From assembly GCF_000015265.1 (NCBI RefSeq), contig NC_008699.1:1364001-1428000 (forward strand): 64,000 nucleotides of DNA, given 5' to 3'. Shown one piece after another: positions 50,217 to 60,100 of this stretch (position 1 is its first letter; each line of letters begins with the position of its first letter). This stretch comes from Nocardioides sp. JS614 (lineage in GTDB: Bacteria > Actinomycetota > Actinomycetes > Propionibacteriales > Nocardioidaceae). The translations under genes were made by a program, and so were the position numbers. Below the pieces are notes generated by a model. It had not been told where the DNA came from. It did no database searches and was given only the letters and a program-made list of their open reading frames with translations.

Positions 50217-50309
50217 CGCGCACCGCGACGCAGCCACGCCACCGGAATATCCAACTTTCAACGACCGTTGGGCCTGGTGTTCCGACACCGACAGCAGGAG
50301 GTGGGCCGC

Positions 50310-51257
50310 ATGCCCGCTGTGACCGTGGCCGACCTGACCGTCCTCCCTCGCGTCCGCGAGCCCGGGCTCGGTGACCAGCCCCGCCCCGTGTGGCAGGTCA
50401 GCACCGCGCCGCAGGGTTACGAGGGCGAGGGGTTCCCGGTGCGTCGCGCGTTCGCAGGCATCGACCTCCAGCACCTCGACCCGTTCATCATGATGGACCA
50501 GATGGGCGAGGTCGAGTACGCGCCCGGTGAGCCGAAGGGCACGCCCTGGCACCCGCACCGCGGCTTCGAGACCGTCACCTACATCATCGACGGCGTCTTC
50601 GACCATCAGGACAGCCACGGTGGCGGCGGCACGATCACCAACGGCGACACCCAGTGGATGACCGCCGGCTCCGGCCTCCTGCACATCGAGGCCCCGCCGG
50701 AGTGGCTGGTCCAGCAGGGCGGCCTCTTCCACGGCATCCAGCTCTGGGTGAACCTGCCGCGGGACGCCAAGATGAACGATCCCCGCTACCAGGACATCCG
50801 GTCGGGCTCGGTCCAGCTGCTCACCAGCGCCGACGCCGGCGCGCTGGTCCGCGTGATCGCCGGCACCGTCGACGGGCACGCCGGCCCGGGGTCGACGTAC
50901 ACGCCGATGTCGTTGGTCCACGCGACCGTGGAGCCGGGCGCGCGCCTGGACCTGCCGTGGAACGTCGACTTCAACGCACTGGTCTACGTGCTCAACGGCG
51001 CCGGGACCGTGGGGACCGACGCCCACCCCGTCCACACCGGTCAGGCGGCCGTGCTCGGGGCGGGGGACTACCTGACGGTCGCGGCGAACCCGCGCCAGGA
51101 GGGCCGCTCGCCGAAGCTGGACGTGATCGTGGTCGGCGGCCAGCCGATCCGTGAGCCGCTCGCGTGGGCCGGGCCGTTCGTGATGAACACCAAGTCCGAG
51201 GTGATGCAGGCCTACGAGGACTTCCAGCACGGTCGCTTCGGCCACATCCCCGGCTGA
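50310..51257 (+). CDS. Pirin family protein
   Basis: 315-residue bicupin. Metal-binding WHPHRGFETVTYIIDG and HQDSHG plus TAGSGLLHIE in the first cupin are typical of pirins. Quercetinase activity is known for some; others act in regulation. ATG at 50310 has CAGGAGG ahead of it. It starts 93 bases after the kinase stop, same strand, but there is no sign of a shared role. Confidence 0.93.
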   Translation: MPAVTVADLTVLPRVREPGLGDQPRPVWQVSTAPQGYEGEGFPVRRAFAGIDLQHLDPFIMMDQMGEVEYAPGEPKGTPWHPHRGFETVTYIIDGVFDHQDSHGGGGTITNGDTQWMTAGSGLLHIEAPPEWLVQQGGLFHGIQLWVNLPRDAKMNDPRYQDIRSGSVQLLTSADAGALVRVIAGTVDGHAGPGSTYTPMSLVHATVEPGARLDLPWNVDFNALVYVLNGAGTVGTDAHPVHTGQAAVLGAGDYLTVAANPRQEGRSPKLDVIVVGGQPIREPLAWAGPFVMNTKSEVMQAYEDFQHGRFGHIPG

Positions 51258-51342
51258 CGGGTCCCCCTGCCGCGTCCACGGATCGTCGGCCGTCGAGCTG
51301 CCGGCGGTCGACCTCGCGCGGCAAACGCGAGACAGTGAGGGC

Positions 51343-51804
51343 ATGCGCCGCCTTCTCGCCGTCCTCGCCGGAGCAACCCTGGTCGCGAGCGCGCTGGCCG
51401 GCTGTGGGGACGACGGGGCCACCACCGCGACCGACCCCGGTCCCTCGGAGTCGACGACGACCTCGAGCCAGCCCGCTGACCAGCCGTCCGAGGAGCCCGT
51501 GAGCGTGCGCAAGACCTGCGCCGAGCTCTATCGGCCCCCGGCCCAGCTGATGCCCCGCGCCATCGAGTTCGTGCACGGTTCCCCGTCGGCCGAGGGGTCG
51601 GCCGAGGCCGAGCAGCTGGTCGGCGCGCTCGCCGACGCCGAGCGGCACGCCCTCGGCCCGCTCGCGGAGGACATCGCCGTGGTCGGCGAGGCGGTCGACG
51701 CCCAGCGCGCGGCCGCGGAGTCCGGCGCGGACGGGCCGAGGGTCGCGCCGTTCGACGCCGCCGCCAACCGGCTCGCGCGCCACTGCGAGATCTACAACGA
51801 CTAG
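51343..51804 (+). CDS. Lipoprotein of unknown function
   Basis: 153 residues. Lipobox LAGC with Cys21, then a Ser/Thr/Pro/Asp-rich linker (residues 22-55) as in actinobacterial lipoproteins, then a helical globular part with two cysteines (KTCAELYRP and RHCEIYND) that could form a disulfide. No family recognised. ATG at 51343. A hairpin follows. Confidence 0.78.
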   Translation: MRRLLAVLAGATLVASALAGCGDDGATTATDPGPSESTTTSSQPADQPSEEPVSVRKTCAELYRPPAQLMPRAIEFVHGSPSAEGSAEAEQLVGALADAERHALGPLAEDIAVVGEAVDAQRAAAESGADGPRVAPFDAAANRLARHCEIYND

Positions 51805-51815
51805 GGGTACCCGGG

Positions 51816-51834
51816 GCCGGCCGGCTCGGCCGGC
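51816..51834. terminator. Hairpin after the lipoprotein gene
   Basis: GCCGGCCG and CGGCCGGC pair perfectly around a 3-base loop, 12 bases after the stop. No T-run. The 191 bases from here to the subtilase start show no further clear element. Confidence 0.5.
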
Positions 51835-52025
51835 GGGCGGCCACGACCGGGTCACGATCCGGCCGCGGAAGGGATTCCTGCGCGTCGACCCTTGACGTGG
51901 AGGGTGTTTGGACGTTGGGTGATCGCCGTGCAGACCTGTCGGTGACGCTGGGAGGCCACCGGACGTCCGCACCTCACCATTCGGCAGCACTCCGCCTCGG
52001 CGGACACTCGGTAGGGGAGACGTAG

Positions 52026-55000
52026 GTGTCAGTTCACTTCTCGAGGGCGGGCGCGCTTCGGCGCGGGGCCGGCCTCTTCTCGGCGGGGGCGGTCGTGGCC
52101 GGCCTCCTGGTCGGTACGCCGGCCTCGGTCGGTGCCGCGGAGGCCAAGCCCGCGGCGTCCGGATCGACCAGTCTCACCGCAGGACGCTACGTCGTGCTCC
52201 TGCGCGAGCCCAGCGCGGCCCAGTACGACGGGACCAACCCGCGGTTCGCGGCGACGCGCGCCAGGGGCGACCGCCAGTTCGACGCGCGCTCGCAGCGGGT
52301 GCGCACGTACACCGCCCACCTGCGCTCGGCGCAGCGCTCGATCGCGAGCTCCGTCGGCGCCGACGTCGACCAGAGCTACACGATCGCGGCCAACGGGTTC
52401 TCGACCGCCCTCACCCAGGAGCAGGCGCTCGACCTGTCCTCCGACCGGCGGGTGCTGCTGCTGCAGAAGGACCAGCTGGTCCACGCCGACACCTGGAACA
52501 CCCCGCGCTTCCTCGGCCTGACCGGCAAGCGGGGAGCGTGGGCCACCCACGGCGGTCAGAAGAAGGCCGGCGCCGGCATCGTGGTCGCCGACCTCGACTC
52601 CGGCATCTGGCCCGAGGCGAAGTCGTTCGCGGGCCCGGCGCTCACCAGGAACCCGCAGACCAAGTGGCACATCAGCCGCATCGGCACCTCGACCCGGATG
52701 GACAAGGCCGACGGCGGCGTGTTCACCGGTGAGTGCGAGCTCGGCGAGGACTGGACCGCCGACGACTGCAACACCAAGCTGATCGGCGCCCGCTCCTACA
52801 GCGCCGGCTACCTCGCGAGCGGGAACGCGATCATCGACGCGGACTACGCCTCGACGCGCGACGGCAACGGCCACGGCACCCACACCGCCAGCACCGCCGC
52901 GGGCAACATCGTCGACCGGGTCAGGACCGAAGGCGTGGAGTTCGGGACGATCTCCGGCATGGCGCCCGCCGCCCGGATCGCGGCGTACAAGGTCCTCTGG
53001 GCCCAGGACGACGGCACCGCCTCCGGCGTCACCAGCGACATCGTCGCCGCGATCGACGACGCCGTCTACGACGGCGCCGACGTCCTCAACTTCTCGATCT
53101 CGGGCGCGCTGGACACGGTGGTCGAGGCCACCGAGGTCGCCTTCGAAGGTGCGGCCGAGGCCGGCGTCTTCGTGGCCGCCTCGGCCGGCAACTCCGGTCC
53201 CGATGCCTCCACCGTGGCACACAACAGCCCCTGGCTGACCACGGTGGCCGCATCGACCCACCACAACTTCGAGAACACCCTGGTGCTCGGCAACGGCACC
53301 AAGATCGTGGGCGCCTCGATCAACGACAAGCGCGTCTCGTCGAAGAAGCTCGTCGACTCCGAGGCCTCGGGCGTCGCGGGCGGCGACGACGCCGACGCCA
53401 AGCTCTGCGGCCCCGACACGCTCGACCCGGCCAAGGTCACCGGCAAGATCGTGGTCTGCACCCGCGGCGTCTACGACCGGGTGGCCAAGAGCGCCGAGGT
53501 CGCCCGCGCGGGCGGCGTCGGGATGGTGCTCGCCAACCCGACCGAGAACAGCCTGGACGCCGACTTCCACTCGGTGCCGACCGTGCACATCACCAACACC
53601 GACGCGGCCAAGGTGTTCGCCTACCTGGCCGCGCAGGGCAGCGCCGCCACGGCGACGATCGAGCCCGGCAACCTCACCAAGAAGACGACGCCGCTGCCTC
53701 AGATCGCCGGCTTCTCCTCGCGCGGTGCGGCGATCGCGAACGACGCCGACCTGCTCAAGCCGGACATCGCCGCACCGGGTGTGAGCGTGCTCGCCGCGGT
53801 GGCGCCGCCGTCGAACGAGGGACGCGACTACGACCTCTACTCCGGTACGTCGATGGCCGCGCCGCACATCACCGGCCTGGCCGCGTTCATGCTGAGCGTG
53901 CACCCGACGTGGAGCCCGATGAAGGTCAAGTCCGCGATGATGACGACCGCTCACCGGGTCAAGGACGCCGAGGGGAAGACCTCGAACGACGTCCTCGCCG
54001 AGGGTTCCGGTCAGGTGAGCCCGCGCCGGTTCTTCGACCCCGGCCTGTTCGTGACCTCGACCCCGCGCGAGTGGCTCGGGTTCCTCACCGGTCAGGGGCT
54101 GGACACCGGCTACGCGGCCGTCGCGGCGAAGGACCTCAACGGTCCCTCGATGGCCCAGGGCCAGGTGCCGTCGGCGACGTCGTTCACCCGCACCTTCACC
54201 TCGTCGATGGCGGGCACCTGGAAGGTCTCGGTCTCGGTTCCCGGCTTCGCGGCGGCCCCCAGTGCCACCAAGCTGGTGGCCAGCGGTGCTGGTGACGTGG
54301 AGACGCTGACGGTCGACTTCACCCGGACGACCGCCCCGCTCCTCGAGTTCGCGATGGGGTGGGTGACCCTGACCGGGCCGACCACCGTGCGGATCCCGGT
54401 CGCGCTGCGCCCGGTGTCGGTCAAGGCACCGGCCTCGGTCCAGGGCACCGGCACCGACGGCTCGGTGGAGGTTCCGGTCACCGCCGGCGCCACCGGCGAG
54501 CTCCTTGTCGAGCCGACCGGGCTGGCGAAGGCGCAGACCGCCGACAACACCGTGGCCGTGGCCGACTTCCAGCTCGAGTGCGTCGAGATCGGCGCCGACA
54601 GCAAGCTGGCCCGGTTCGACCTCGACGCGGCCGACGACACCGCCGACCTGGACATGTTCGTCTACTACTCGCCGACGTCGTGTGACCCCGACACGCTCGT
54701 GGCCCAGGTCGGTCAGTCGGCCAACCCGACGGCTGACGAGTCGGTGACGGTCATGGCTCCGGACGCGGGCTTCTACGTGATCGAGGTCGACGGCTTCGCC
54801 GCCGGCGACGCCGGCGCACCGATGGCCTACCAGCTCCGGTCCTACGACCTGGGCCCGGCCGCGACCCTGGGCAACCTCACGGTGACGCCCAACCCGGTCC
54901 CGGTCGTCGCGCAGCAGGAGACGACGTTCGACGTCAGCTGGTCCGGCCTCGACCCGGACGCGTCGTACCTCGGCATGCTCGAGTACGACGGCGCCCTGGC

Positions 55001-55028
55001 TCCGACGATGGTGGAGATCACCAGCTGA
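52026..55028 (+). CDS. Secreted subtilase (S8) with protease-associated domain
   Basis: 1000 residues. Signal peptide about 1-38 (ends VGAAEA), then an inhibitor-I9 propeptide (about 52-155, RYVVLLREPSAAQY). Catalytic domain: Asp191 (ADLDSGIWPE), His283 (NGHGTHTAST), oxyanion Asn388 and Ser608 (SGTSMAAPH). A PA domain (about 430-560) is inserted ahead of the Ser, an architecture shared with plant-type subtilases. The C-terminal 350 residues include a fibronectin-like and a PPC-like (DADSKL...DLDMFVYY) region. GTG at 52026. Extracellular protein degradation. Confidence 0.93.
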   Translation: MSVHFSRAGALRRGAGLFSAGAVVAGLLVGTPASVGAAEAKPAASGSTSLTAGRYVVLLREPSAAQYDGTNPRFAATRARGDRQFDARSQRVRTYTAHLRSAQRSIASSVGADVDQSYTIAANGFSTALTQEQALDLSSDRRVLLLQKDQLVHADTWNTPRFLGLTGKRGAWATHGGQKKAGAGIVVADLDSGIWPEAKSFAGPALTRNPQTKWHISRIGTSTRMDKADGGVFTGECELGEDWTADDCNTKLIGARSYSAGYLASGNAIIDADYASTRDGNGHGTHTASTAAGNIVDRVRTEGVEFGTISGMAPAARIAAYKVLWAQDDGTASGVTSDIVAAIDDAVYDGADVLNFSISGALDTVVEATEVAFEGAAEAGVFVAASAGNSGPDASTVAHNSPWLTTVAASTHHNFENTLVLGNGTKIVGASINDKRVSSKKLVDSEASGVAGGDDADAKLCGPDTLDPAKVTGKIVVCTRGVYDRVAKSAEVARAGGVGMVLANPTENSLDADFHSVPTVHITNTDAAKVFAYLAAQGSAATATIEPGNLTKKTTPLPQIAGFSSRGAAIANDADLLKPDIAAPGVSVLAAVAPPSNEGRDYDLYSGTSMAAPHITGLAAFMLSVHPTWSPMKVKSAMMTTAHRVKDAEGKTSNDVLAEGSGQVSPRRFFDPGLFVTSTPREWLGFLTGQGLDTGYAAVAAKDLNGPSMAQGQVPSATSFTRTFTSSMAGTWKVSVSVPGFAAAPSATKLVASGAGDVETLTVDFTRTTAPLLEFAMGWVTLTGPTTVRIPVALRPVSVKAPASVQGTGTDGSVEVPVTAGATGELLVEPTGLAKAQTADNTVAVADFQLECVEIGADSKLARFDLDAADDTADLDMFVYYSPTSCDPDTLVAQVGQSANPTADESVTVMAPDAGFYVIEVDGFAAGDAGAPMAYQLRSYDLGPAATLGNLTVTPNPVPVVAQQETTFDVSWSGLDPDASYLGMLEYDGALAPTMVEITS

Positions 55029-55050
55029 GGTAGCCGCCGGCACGATGCGC

Positions 55051-55080
55051 AGCGCCCGGGACCGCACGGTCCCGGGCGCT
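55051..55080. terminator. Hairpin between convergent subtilase and regulator genes
   Basis: AGCGCCCGGGACCG (55051-55064) pairs perfectly with CGGTCCCGGGCGCT (55067-55080). A second imperfect one (ACGCCCGG..GTCA with TGACCGGGCGT, 55091-55124) lies before the minus-strand regulator stop. Probably the terminators of the two genes. Confidence 0.65.
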
Positions 55081-55131
55081 GTCGCAGGCCACGCCCGGGG
55101 TCATCGGATCCGGTGACCGGGCGTCAGGGGA

Positions 55132-55821
55132 TCAGACGGGCGGTACGACGAGCCGGCAGTAGCCGGGCGCCGCGAACGGCTCGAGCTCGCTGCCGGACGG
55201 GTCGGCGCCGAACTCGTCGAGCATGCCGCGGATGATGCCGAGGTGGATCCCGCAGACGACCGCGGGTGCTCGGTGGGCGGCCTCGAGCAGTGGGCAGCGG
55301 GTGAGCAGGACCTCGCAATCGTCGGCCCCGCGCCGTGGCTCGAAGCCGAGGTCGTCGAGCTGTCCGACCACCTCGGACCGGGCGTCCTCGCCGGCCCCGG
55401 TCCGGGCGCGGCGCTCGCGGGCCAGCTCGCGTCCCCACTCCACCCCGACGGCCGCCGCGTGGCCCGCCGGGTCGCTGCTGCTCGACGCCAGGGCGTCGGC
55501 GAGCGCCACCGCCAGCCGGGCGTACTCGCCGGGGCCGTGCTCGACGTGCTCGAACAGGTACGCCGGCCGGCCGCGGCCCTGGGGCCGGCCGGCGAGGCGA
55601 CGCACCAGACCTCGGCGTACCAGCGCGTCCAGGTGCTCGCGCACGGTGTTGGGATGCAGCCCCGTGATCCGCGCCAGGGCCGCCAGGGTCAGCGGCTGCG
55701 GCTGGCCGTGCAGGTGCTCGAGGATCGCGCGCCGGGACGGTGACAGCGGGTGCCGACCGGGCTTGGGCCCGGCACCGAGCCGGCGATCGCCAGGAGAGGA
55801 CCAACTGCCCCTGTTTTCCAC
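55132..55821 (-). CDS. Cys-rich winged-helix regulator (SufR-like, possible Fe-S sensor)
   Basis: 229 residues. N-terminal winged HTH (LTLAALARITGLHPNTVREHLDALVRRGLV, about 44-73). The C-terminal domain has cysteines 169, 176, 190 and 222 plus His193 (DDCEVLLTRCPLLE and VVCGIHLGII). This resembles the Cys pattern of SufR-type regulators that bind a 4Fe-4S cluster. GTG at 55821 is supported by a TACACT -10 box (minus strand, 55829-55834) exactly 7 bases before it, which predicts a leaderless transcript. Divergent from narK: probably senses NO, O2 or redox and controls the nar genes (inference). Confidence 0.85.
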   Translation of the reverse strand: MENRGSWSSPGDRRLGAGPKPGRHPLSPSRRAILEHLHGQPQPLTLAALARITGLHPNTVREHLDALVRRGLVRRLAGRPQGRGRPAYLFEHVEHGPGEYARLAVALADALASSSSDPAGHAAAVGVEWGRELARERRARTGAGEDARSEVVGQLDDLGFEPRRGADDCEVLLTRCPLLEAAHRAPAVVCGIHLGIIRGMLDEFGADPSGSELEPFAAPGYCRLVVPPV

Positions 55822-55828
55822 GGAGTCG

Positions 55829-55862
55829 AGTGTAGTAAAACCCTCGGGAGGGCCGCCGAGGG
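55829..55862. promoter_or_regulatory. Promoter and palindrome between the regulator and narK
   Basis: Minus-strand -10 candidate TACACT (55829-55834), placed for a leaderless regulator mRNA. Next to it an inverted repeat CCCTCGG (55841-55847) / CCGAGGG (55856-55862) with an 8-base spacer, covering the -35 area. Candidate autoregulatory operator; also 87 bases upstream of narK. Confidence 0.5.
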
Positions 55863-55948
55863 TGGTCCCTGGAGTTGGGGGTGTCCCGGTTGGCAACGTC
55901 AGTGATTTCGGACAAGGTGGTCGTGGACACGATCTCGGGAGGTCGGGC

Positions 55949-57193
55949 ATGACCGTGGCGGAGGAGGGCATCGTGGGCAGTCAGCGCGGCCTCAACGGGC
56001 CCTGGACGATGCTGGTGATGGCGACCATCGGGTTCGCCGTGAACTTCTGGGCGTGGGCGCTGATCAGCCCGCTCGGCCCGCTGTTCCGGGACAACGGCCG
56101 GGTGGGCACGCTCAGCGAGTCCGACGTCGCGCTGATGGTCGCGGTGCCGGTCGTGGTCGGTTCACTGGGCCGGATCCTGGTGGGCGCGCTGACGGACAAG
56201 TACGGCGGCCGGGTGATGTTCCCGTTGATCTCGGCGATCACGATCGTCCCGATCCTGTTTCTGGCGTTCGTCGCCCTGGACTCCTACACGCTGATCCTGG
56301 TGGGTGGGTTCTTCCTCGGCATCGCCGGCACGGCGTTCGCCGTCGGCGTGCCGTTCGTCAACGCGTGGTTCCCGCCGGAGAAGCGCGGGCTCGCCGTCGG
56401 CATCTTCGGCGCCGGCATGGGCGGCACGGCGATCAGCGCGCTGACCACGGTCAAGCTCTACAAGAACATCGGTGACACCGCGCCGTTCTTGATCACCGCC
56501 ACGGTGCTCGCGGTGTACGCCGCGGCGGCCTGGCTGATCCTGCGCGACGCCCCCGGCCGCACCCCGCCGACCACCTCCCTGGCCGCGCGCCTGGCGGCCA
56601 CCTCGAAGCTGTCGATCACCTGGCAGGCCTGCATCCTCTACGCCGTCGCCTTCGGCGGGTACGTCGCGTTCTCGGTCTACCTGCCGGCGTACCTCAAGAC
56701 CGCCCACGGCCTCACCCCGGCAGACGCGTCCAACCGGATGGCGGGCTTCGTGGTGATCGCTGTGCTGATGCGCCCGGTCGGCGGCTGGCTCTCCGACCGG
56801 TTCGGCGCGGTCCCCGTGCTCGCCTCCGGCTACGCCGTGGTCGTGGTCTGCGCCGGCATCTCCGCCGGCGACCCGCCGCTGGACGGGATCGGCACCGTCG
56901 TGTTCCTCGCGATGGCCGCGGCCCTCGGCTCCGGCAGCGGCGCGACCTTCGCCCTGATCGCCAAGGTCACCGAGCCCTCGCGGGTCGGTGGCGTCACCGG
57001 CCTGGTCGGCGCCGCCGGCGGCCTGGGCGGCTTCGCGCCCCCGCTGGTGATGGGCTACGTCTACGGCCGCACCGATTCCTACGCCATCGGTCTGTGGATG
57101 CTGTCGGTGACAGCAGCCCTGACCCTCGTGCTCACCCTGACCGTGGTTCGACGGACCGCGGCCGAACACCGAACCGAGAGGATTCCTGCGTGA
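55949..57193 (+). CDS. narK: Nitrate/nitrite MFS transporter NarK
   Basis: 414 residues, 12 helices. Nitrate-signature-like glycine-rich segments: VGGFFLGIAGTAFAVGVPFVNAWFPPEKRGLAVGIFGAGMGGTAIS (TM5, with the FPPEKRG loop) and GLVGAAGGLGGFAPPLVMG (TM11). ATG 55949 has GGGAGG six bases upstream. It overlaps narG by 4 bases, so transport and reduction are co-expressed. Imports nitrate and/or exports nitrite. Confidence 0.95.
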   Translation: MTVAEEGIVGSQRGLNGPWTMLVMATIGFAVNFWAWALISPLGPLFRDNGRVGTLSESDVALMVAVPVVVGSLGRILVGALTDKYGGRVMFPLISAITIVPILFLAFVALDSYTLILVGGFFLGIAGTAFAVGVPFVNAWFPPEKRGLAVGIFGAGMGGTAISALTTVKLYKNIGDTAPFLITATVLAVYAAAAWLILRDAPGRTPPTTSLAARLAATSKLSITWQACILYAVAFGGYVAFSVYLPAYLKTAHGLTPADASNRMAGFVVIAVLMRPVGGWLSDRFGAVPVLASGYAVVVVCAGISAGDPPLDGIGTVVFLAMAAALGSGSGATFALIAKVTEPSRVGGVTGLVGAAGGLGGFAPPLVMGYVYGRTDSYAIGLWMLSVTAALTLVLTLTVVRRTAAEHRTERIPA

Positions 57194-60100
57194 CGATCGA
57201 GGGCACCTCCCAGCCCGGGCTCGACGGACCGCTCAGCGATGCGCTGGTGCGAAGTCGGCGGTACTTCACCCGGGGGACCGTCTCGGAGGATCTGCGCACG
57301 CTGACGAAGAAGGGCGGCCGGCAGGCCGACGACTTCTACCGTGACCGGTGGAGCCACGACAAGGTCGTGCGCTCCACCCACGGCGTGAACTGCACCGGCT
57401 CCTGCTCGTGGAAGGTCTACGTCAAGGACGGGATCATCACCTGGGAGACCCAGCAGACCGACTACCCGTCGGTCGGGCCGGACAAGCCGGAGTACGAGCC
57501 CCGCGGCTGCCCGCGTGGTGCCGCGTTCTCCTGGTACACCTACTCGCCCACGCGGGTGCGCTACCCGTACATCCGCGGGGTGCTCCTGCAGATGTACCGC
57601 GAGGCCAAGCAGCAGCACGGCGGCGACCCGGTCAAGGCCTGGGCCCACGTGGTCGACAACCCGCAACGCGCGCGCGCCTACAAGGCCGCGCGCGGCAAGG
57701 GCGGCCTGGTCCGCGCGACCTGGGACGAGGCGGTCGAGATGGTGGCCGCCGCCCACGTGCACACGATCGCCAAGTGGGGCCCGGACCGGGTGGCCGGGTT
57801 CTCCCCGATCCCGGCCATGTCGATGGTGTCGCACGCCTCCGGCGCGCGGTTCATGCACCTGATCGGCGGCTCGATGCTGAGCTTCTACGACTGGTACGCC
57901 GACCTGCCGGTCGCCTCGCCGCAGGTGTTCGGTGACCAGACCGACGTCCCCGAGTCCGGCGACCGGTGGGACGCCGGCTACCTGGTCATGTGGGGCTCCA
58001 ACGTCCCCGTCACCCGGACCCCGGACGCGCACTGGATGACCGAGGCGCGCTACCGCGGCCAGAAGGTCGTGGCGGTCGCACCGGACTACGCCGACAACGT
58101 CAAGTTCGCCGACGAGTGGCTCCCGGCCAACCCGGGGACCGACGCCGCGCTGGCGATCTCGATGGGCCACGTCATCCTCAAGGAGTTCTACGTCGACCGG
58201 GAGACGCCGTACTTCCGCGACTACACCAAGCGCTACACCGACCTGCCGTTCCTGGTGAAGATCGAGGTCGGCGCCGACGGCGTGCACCGGCCCGGCAAGT
58301 TCCTCACCGCCGAGGACCTCGCGGACCACCGCGGCGAGGAGAACGCCGCCTTCAAGACCGTGCTCATCGACGCGGCGACCGACGCTCCCGTCGTGCCCAA
58401 CGGCGCCCTGGGGCACCGGTTCGGCCAGAGCGGCGAGGGCCAGTGGAACCTCGACCTCGGCGACGTCGACCCGCGGCTGAGCCTCGCCGGGCCCGGCGCC
58501 GAGTCGGTCGAGCTGGCGCTGCCCCGCTTCGACAACGTCGACGGCACCGCCGGGGACCTGCGCCGCGGCGTCCCCGTGCGCACGGTCGAGGGCCAGCTCG
58601 TCACCACGGTGCTCGACCTGATGCTCGCGCAGTACGGCGTGGCCCGTCCCGGCCTGCCCGGCGAGTGGCCGAGCGGGTACGACGACGCCGAGGGGCCCGG
58701 CACCCCCGCCTGGCAGGAGCGCTTCACCGGCGTGCCCGCCGCGGCGGCGGCGCGGATCGGCCGTGAGTTCGCCCAGAACGCCGAGGAGTCCAAGGGCCGG
58801 TCGATGATCCTGATGGGGGCCGGGACCAACCACTGGTTCCACTCCGACACGATCTACCGCACCTTCTTGGCCCTCACCACGCTCACCGGCTGCCAGGGCG
58901 TCAACGGCGGCGGTTGGGCGCACTACGTGGGGCAGGAGAAGGTCCGCCCGATCACCGGCTACAACCAGGTCGCGAACGCCCTGGACTGGAACCGGCCACC
59001 GCGGAACATGATCCAGACGGCGTACTGGTACCTCCACACCGACCAGTTCCGCTACGACCAGTTCGGCGCCGACACGCTGTCGGCGCGCACCGGGCAGGGC
59101 CAGCTCGCCGGCATGAGCAGCGCGGACGTGATCGCCAAGAGCGCCCGGCTGGGCTGGTCGCCGTCGTACCCGACGTTCGACAAGAACCCGCTCGAGATCA
59201 CCGAGGAGGCGGCCGCGGCCGGCCGCAGCGTCGCCGACCACGTGGTGGCGGGGCTCAAGGACGGGTCGCTGAACTTCGCCTGCGAGGACCCGGACGCTCC
59301 TGAGAACTTCCCGCGGATCCTCTCGATCTGGCGCGCCAACCTGCTCGGCTCGTCGTCGAAGGGCAACGAGTACTTCCTCAAGCACCTGCTGGGCACCGAC
59401 AGCTCGGTGCGTGCCACCGAGACCCCGGAGCCGCTCCGGCCCCGCGACGTCGCCTGGCACGAGGACGCCCCGGAGGGCAAGCTCGACCTGCTGTTGACCC
59501 TGGACTTCCGGCAGACGTCGACCACGATCTTCTCGGACGTCGTGTTCCCCGCCGCCACCTGGTACGAGAAGCACGACCTCAACACCACCGACATGCACCC
59601 GTTCGTGCACTCGTTCAACCCCGCCATCGCGCCACCGTGGCAGACCCGGACCGACTGGGACACCTGGCGGGCGATCGCGGCCAAGTTCAGCGAGCTGGCC
59701 GCTCCGCGGCTCGGCACCAGGCGCGACGTGGTGGCGGTGCCACTCATGCACGACACCCCCGACGCGATGGCCAACCCGCACGGCGTGGTCCGTGACTGGA
59801 AGCTGGGGGAGTGCGAGCCGGTGCCGGGGGTGACCATGCCCAAGCTCGTCGAGGTCGAACGCGACTACGGTGCCGTCAGCGCGAAGATGAACGCCCTCGG
59901 CCCGCTGCTCGACAAGCTCGGGGCGACGACGAAGGGCGTGACCTTCGAGCTCGGCAAGCAGATCGACTACCTGCGCGCCAAGAACGGTGCCGTCCGCGGC
60001 GGGGTCGCGGACGGCCGTCCGTCGCTGCAGCGCGACGTGCACGTCTGCGAGACGATCCTCGCCCTCTCCGGCACCACCAACGGCCACCTGGCCGTGCAGG

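Noticed and set aside
52029..55067. 1012-codon open frame antisense to the subtilase
   Set aside because: Same shadow effect; no recognisable motif, and the subtilase triad on the plus strand is intact.
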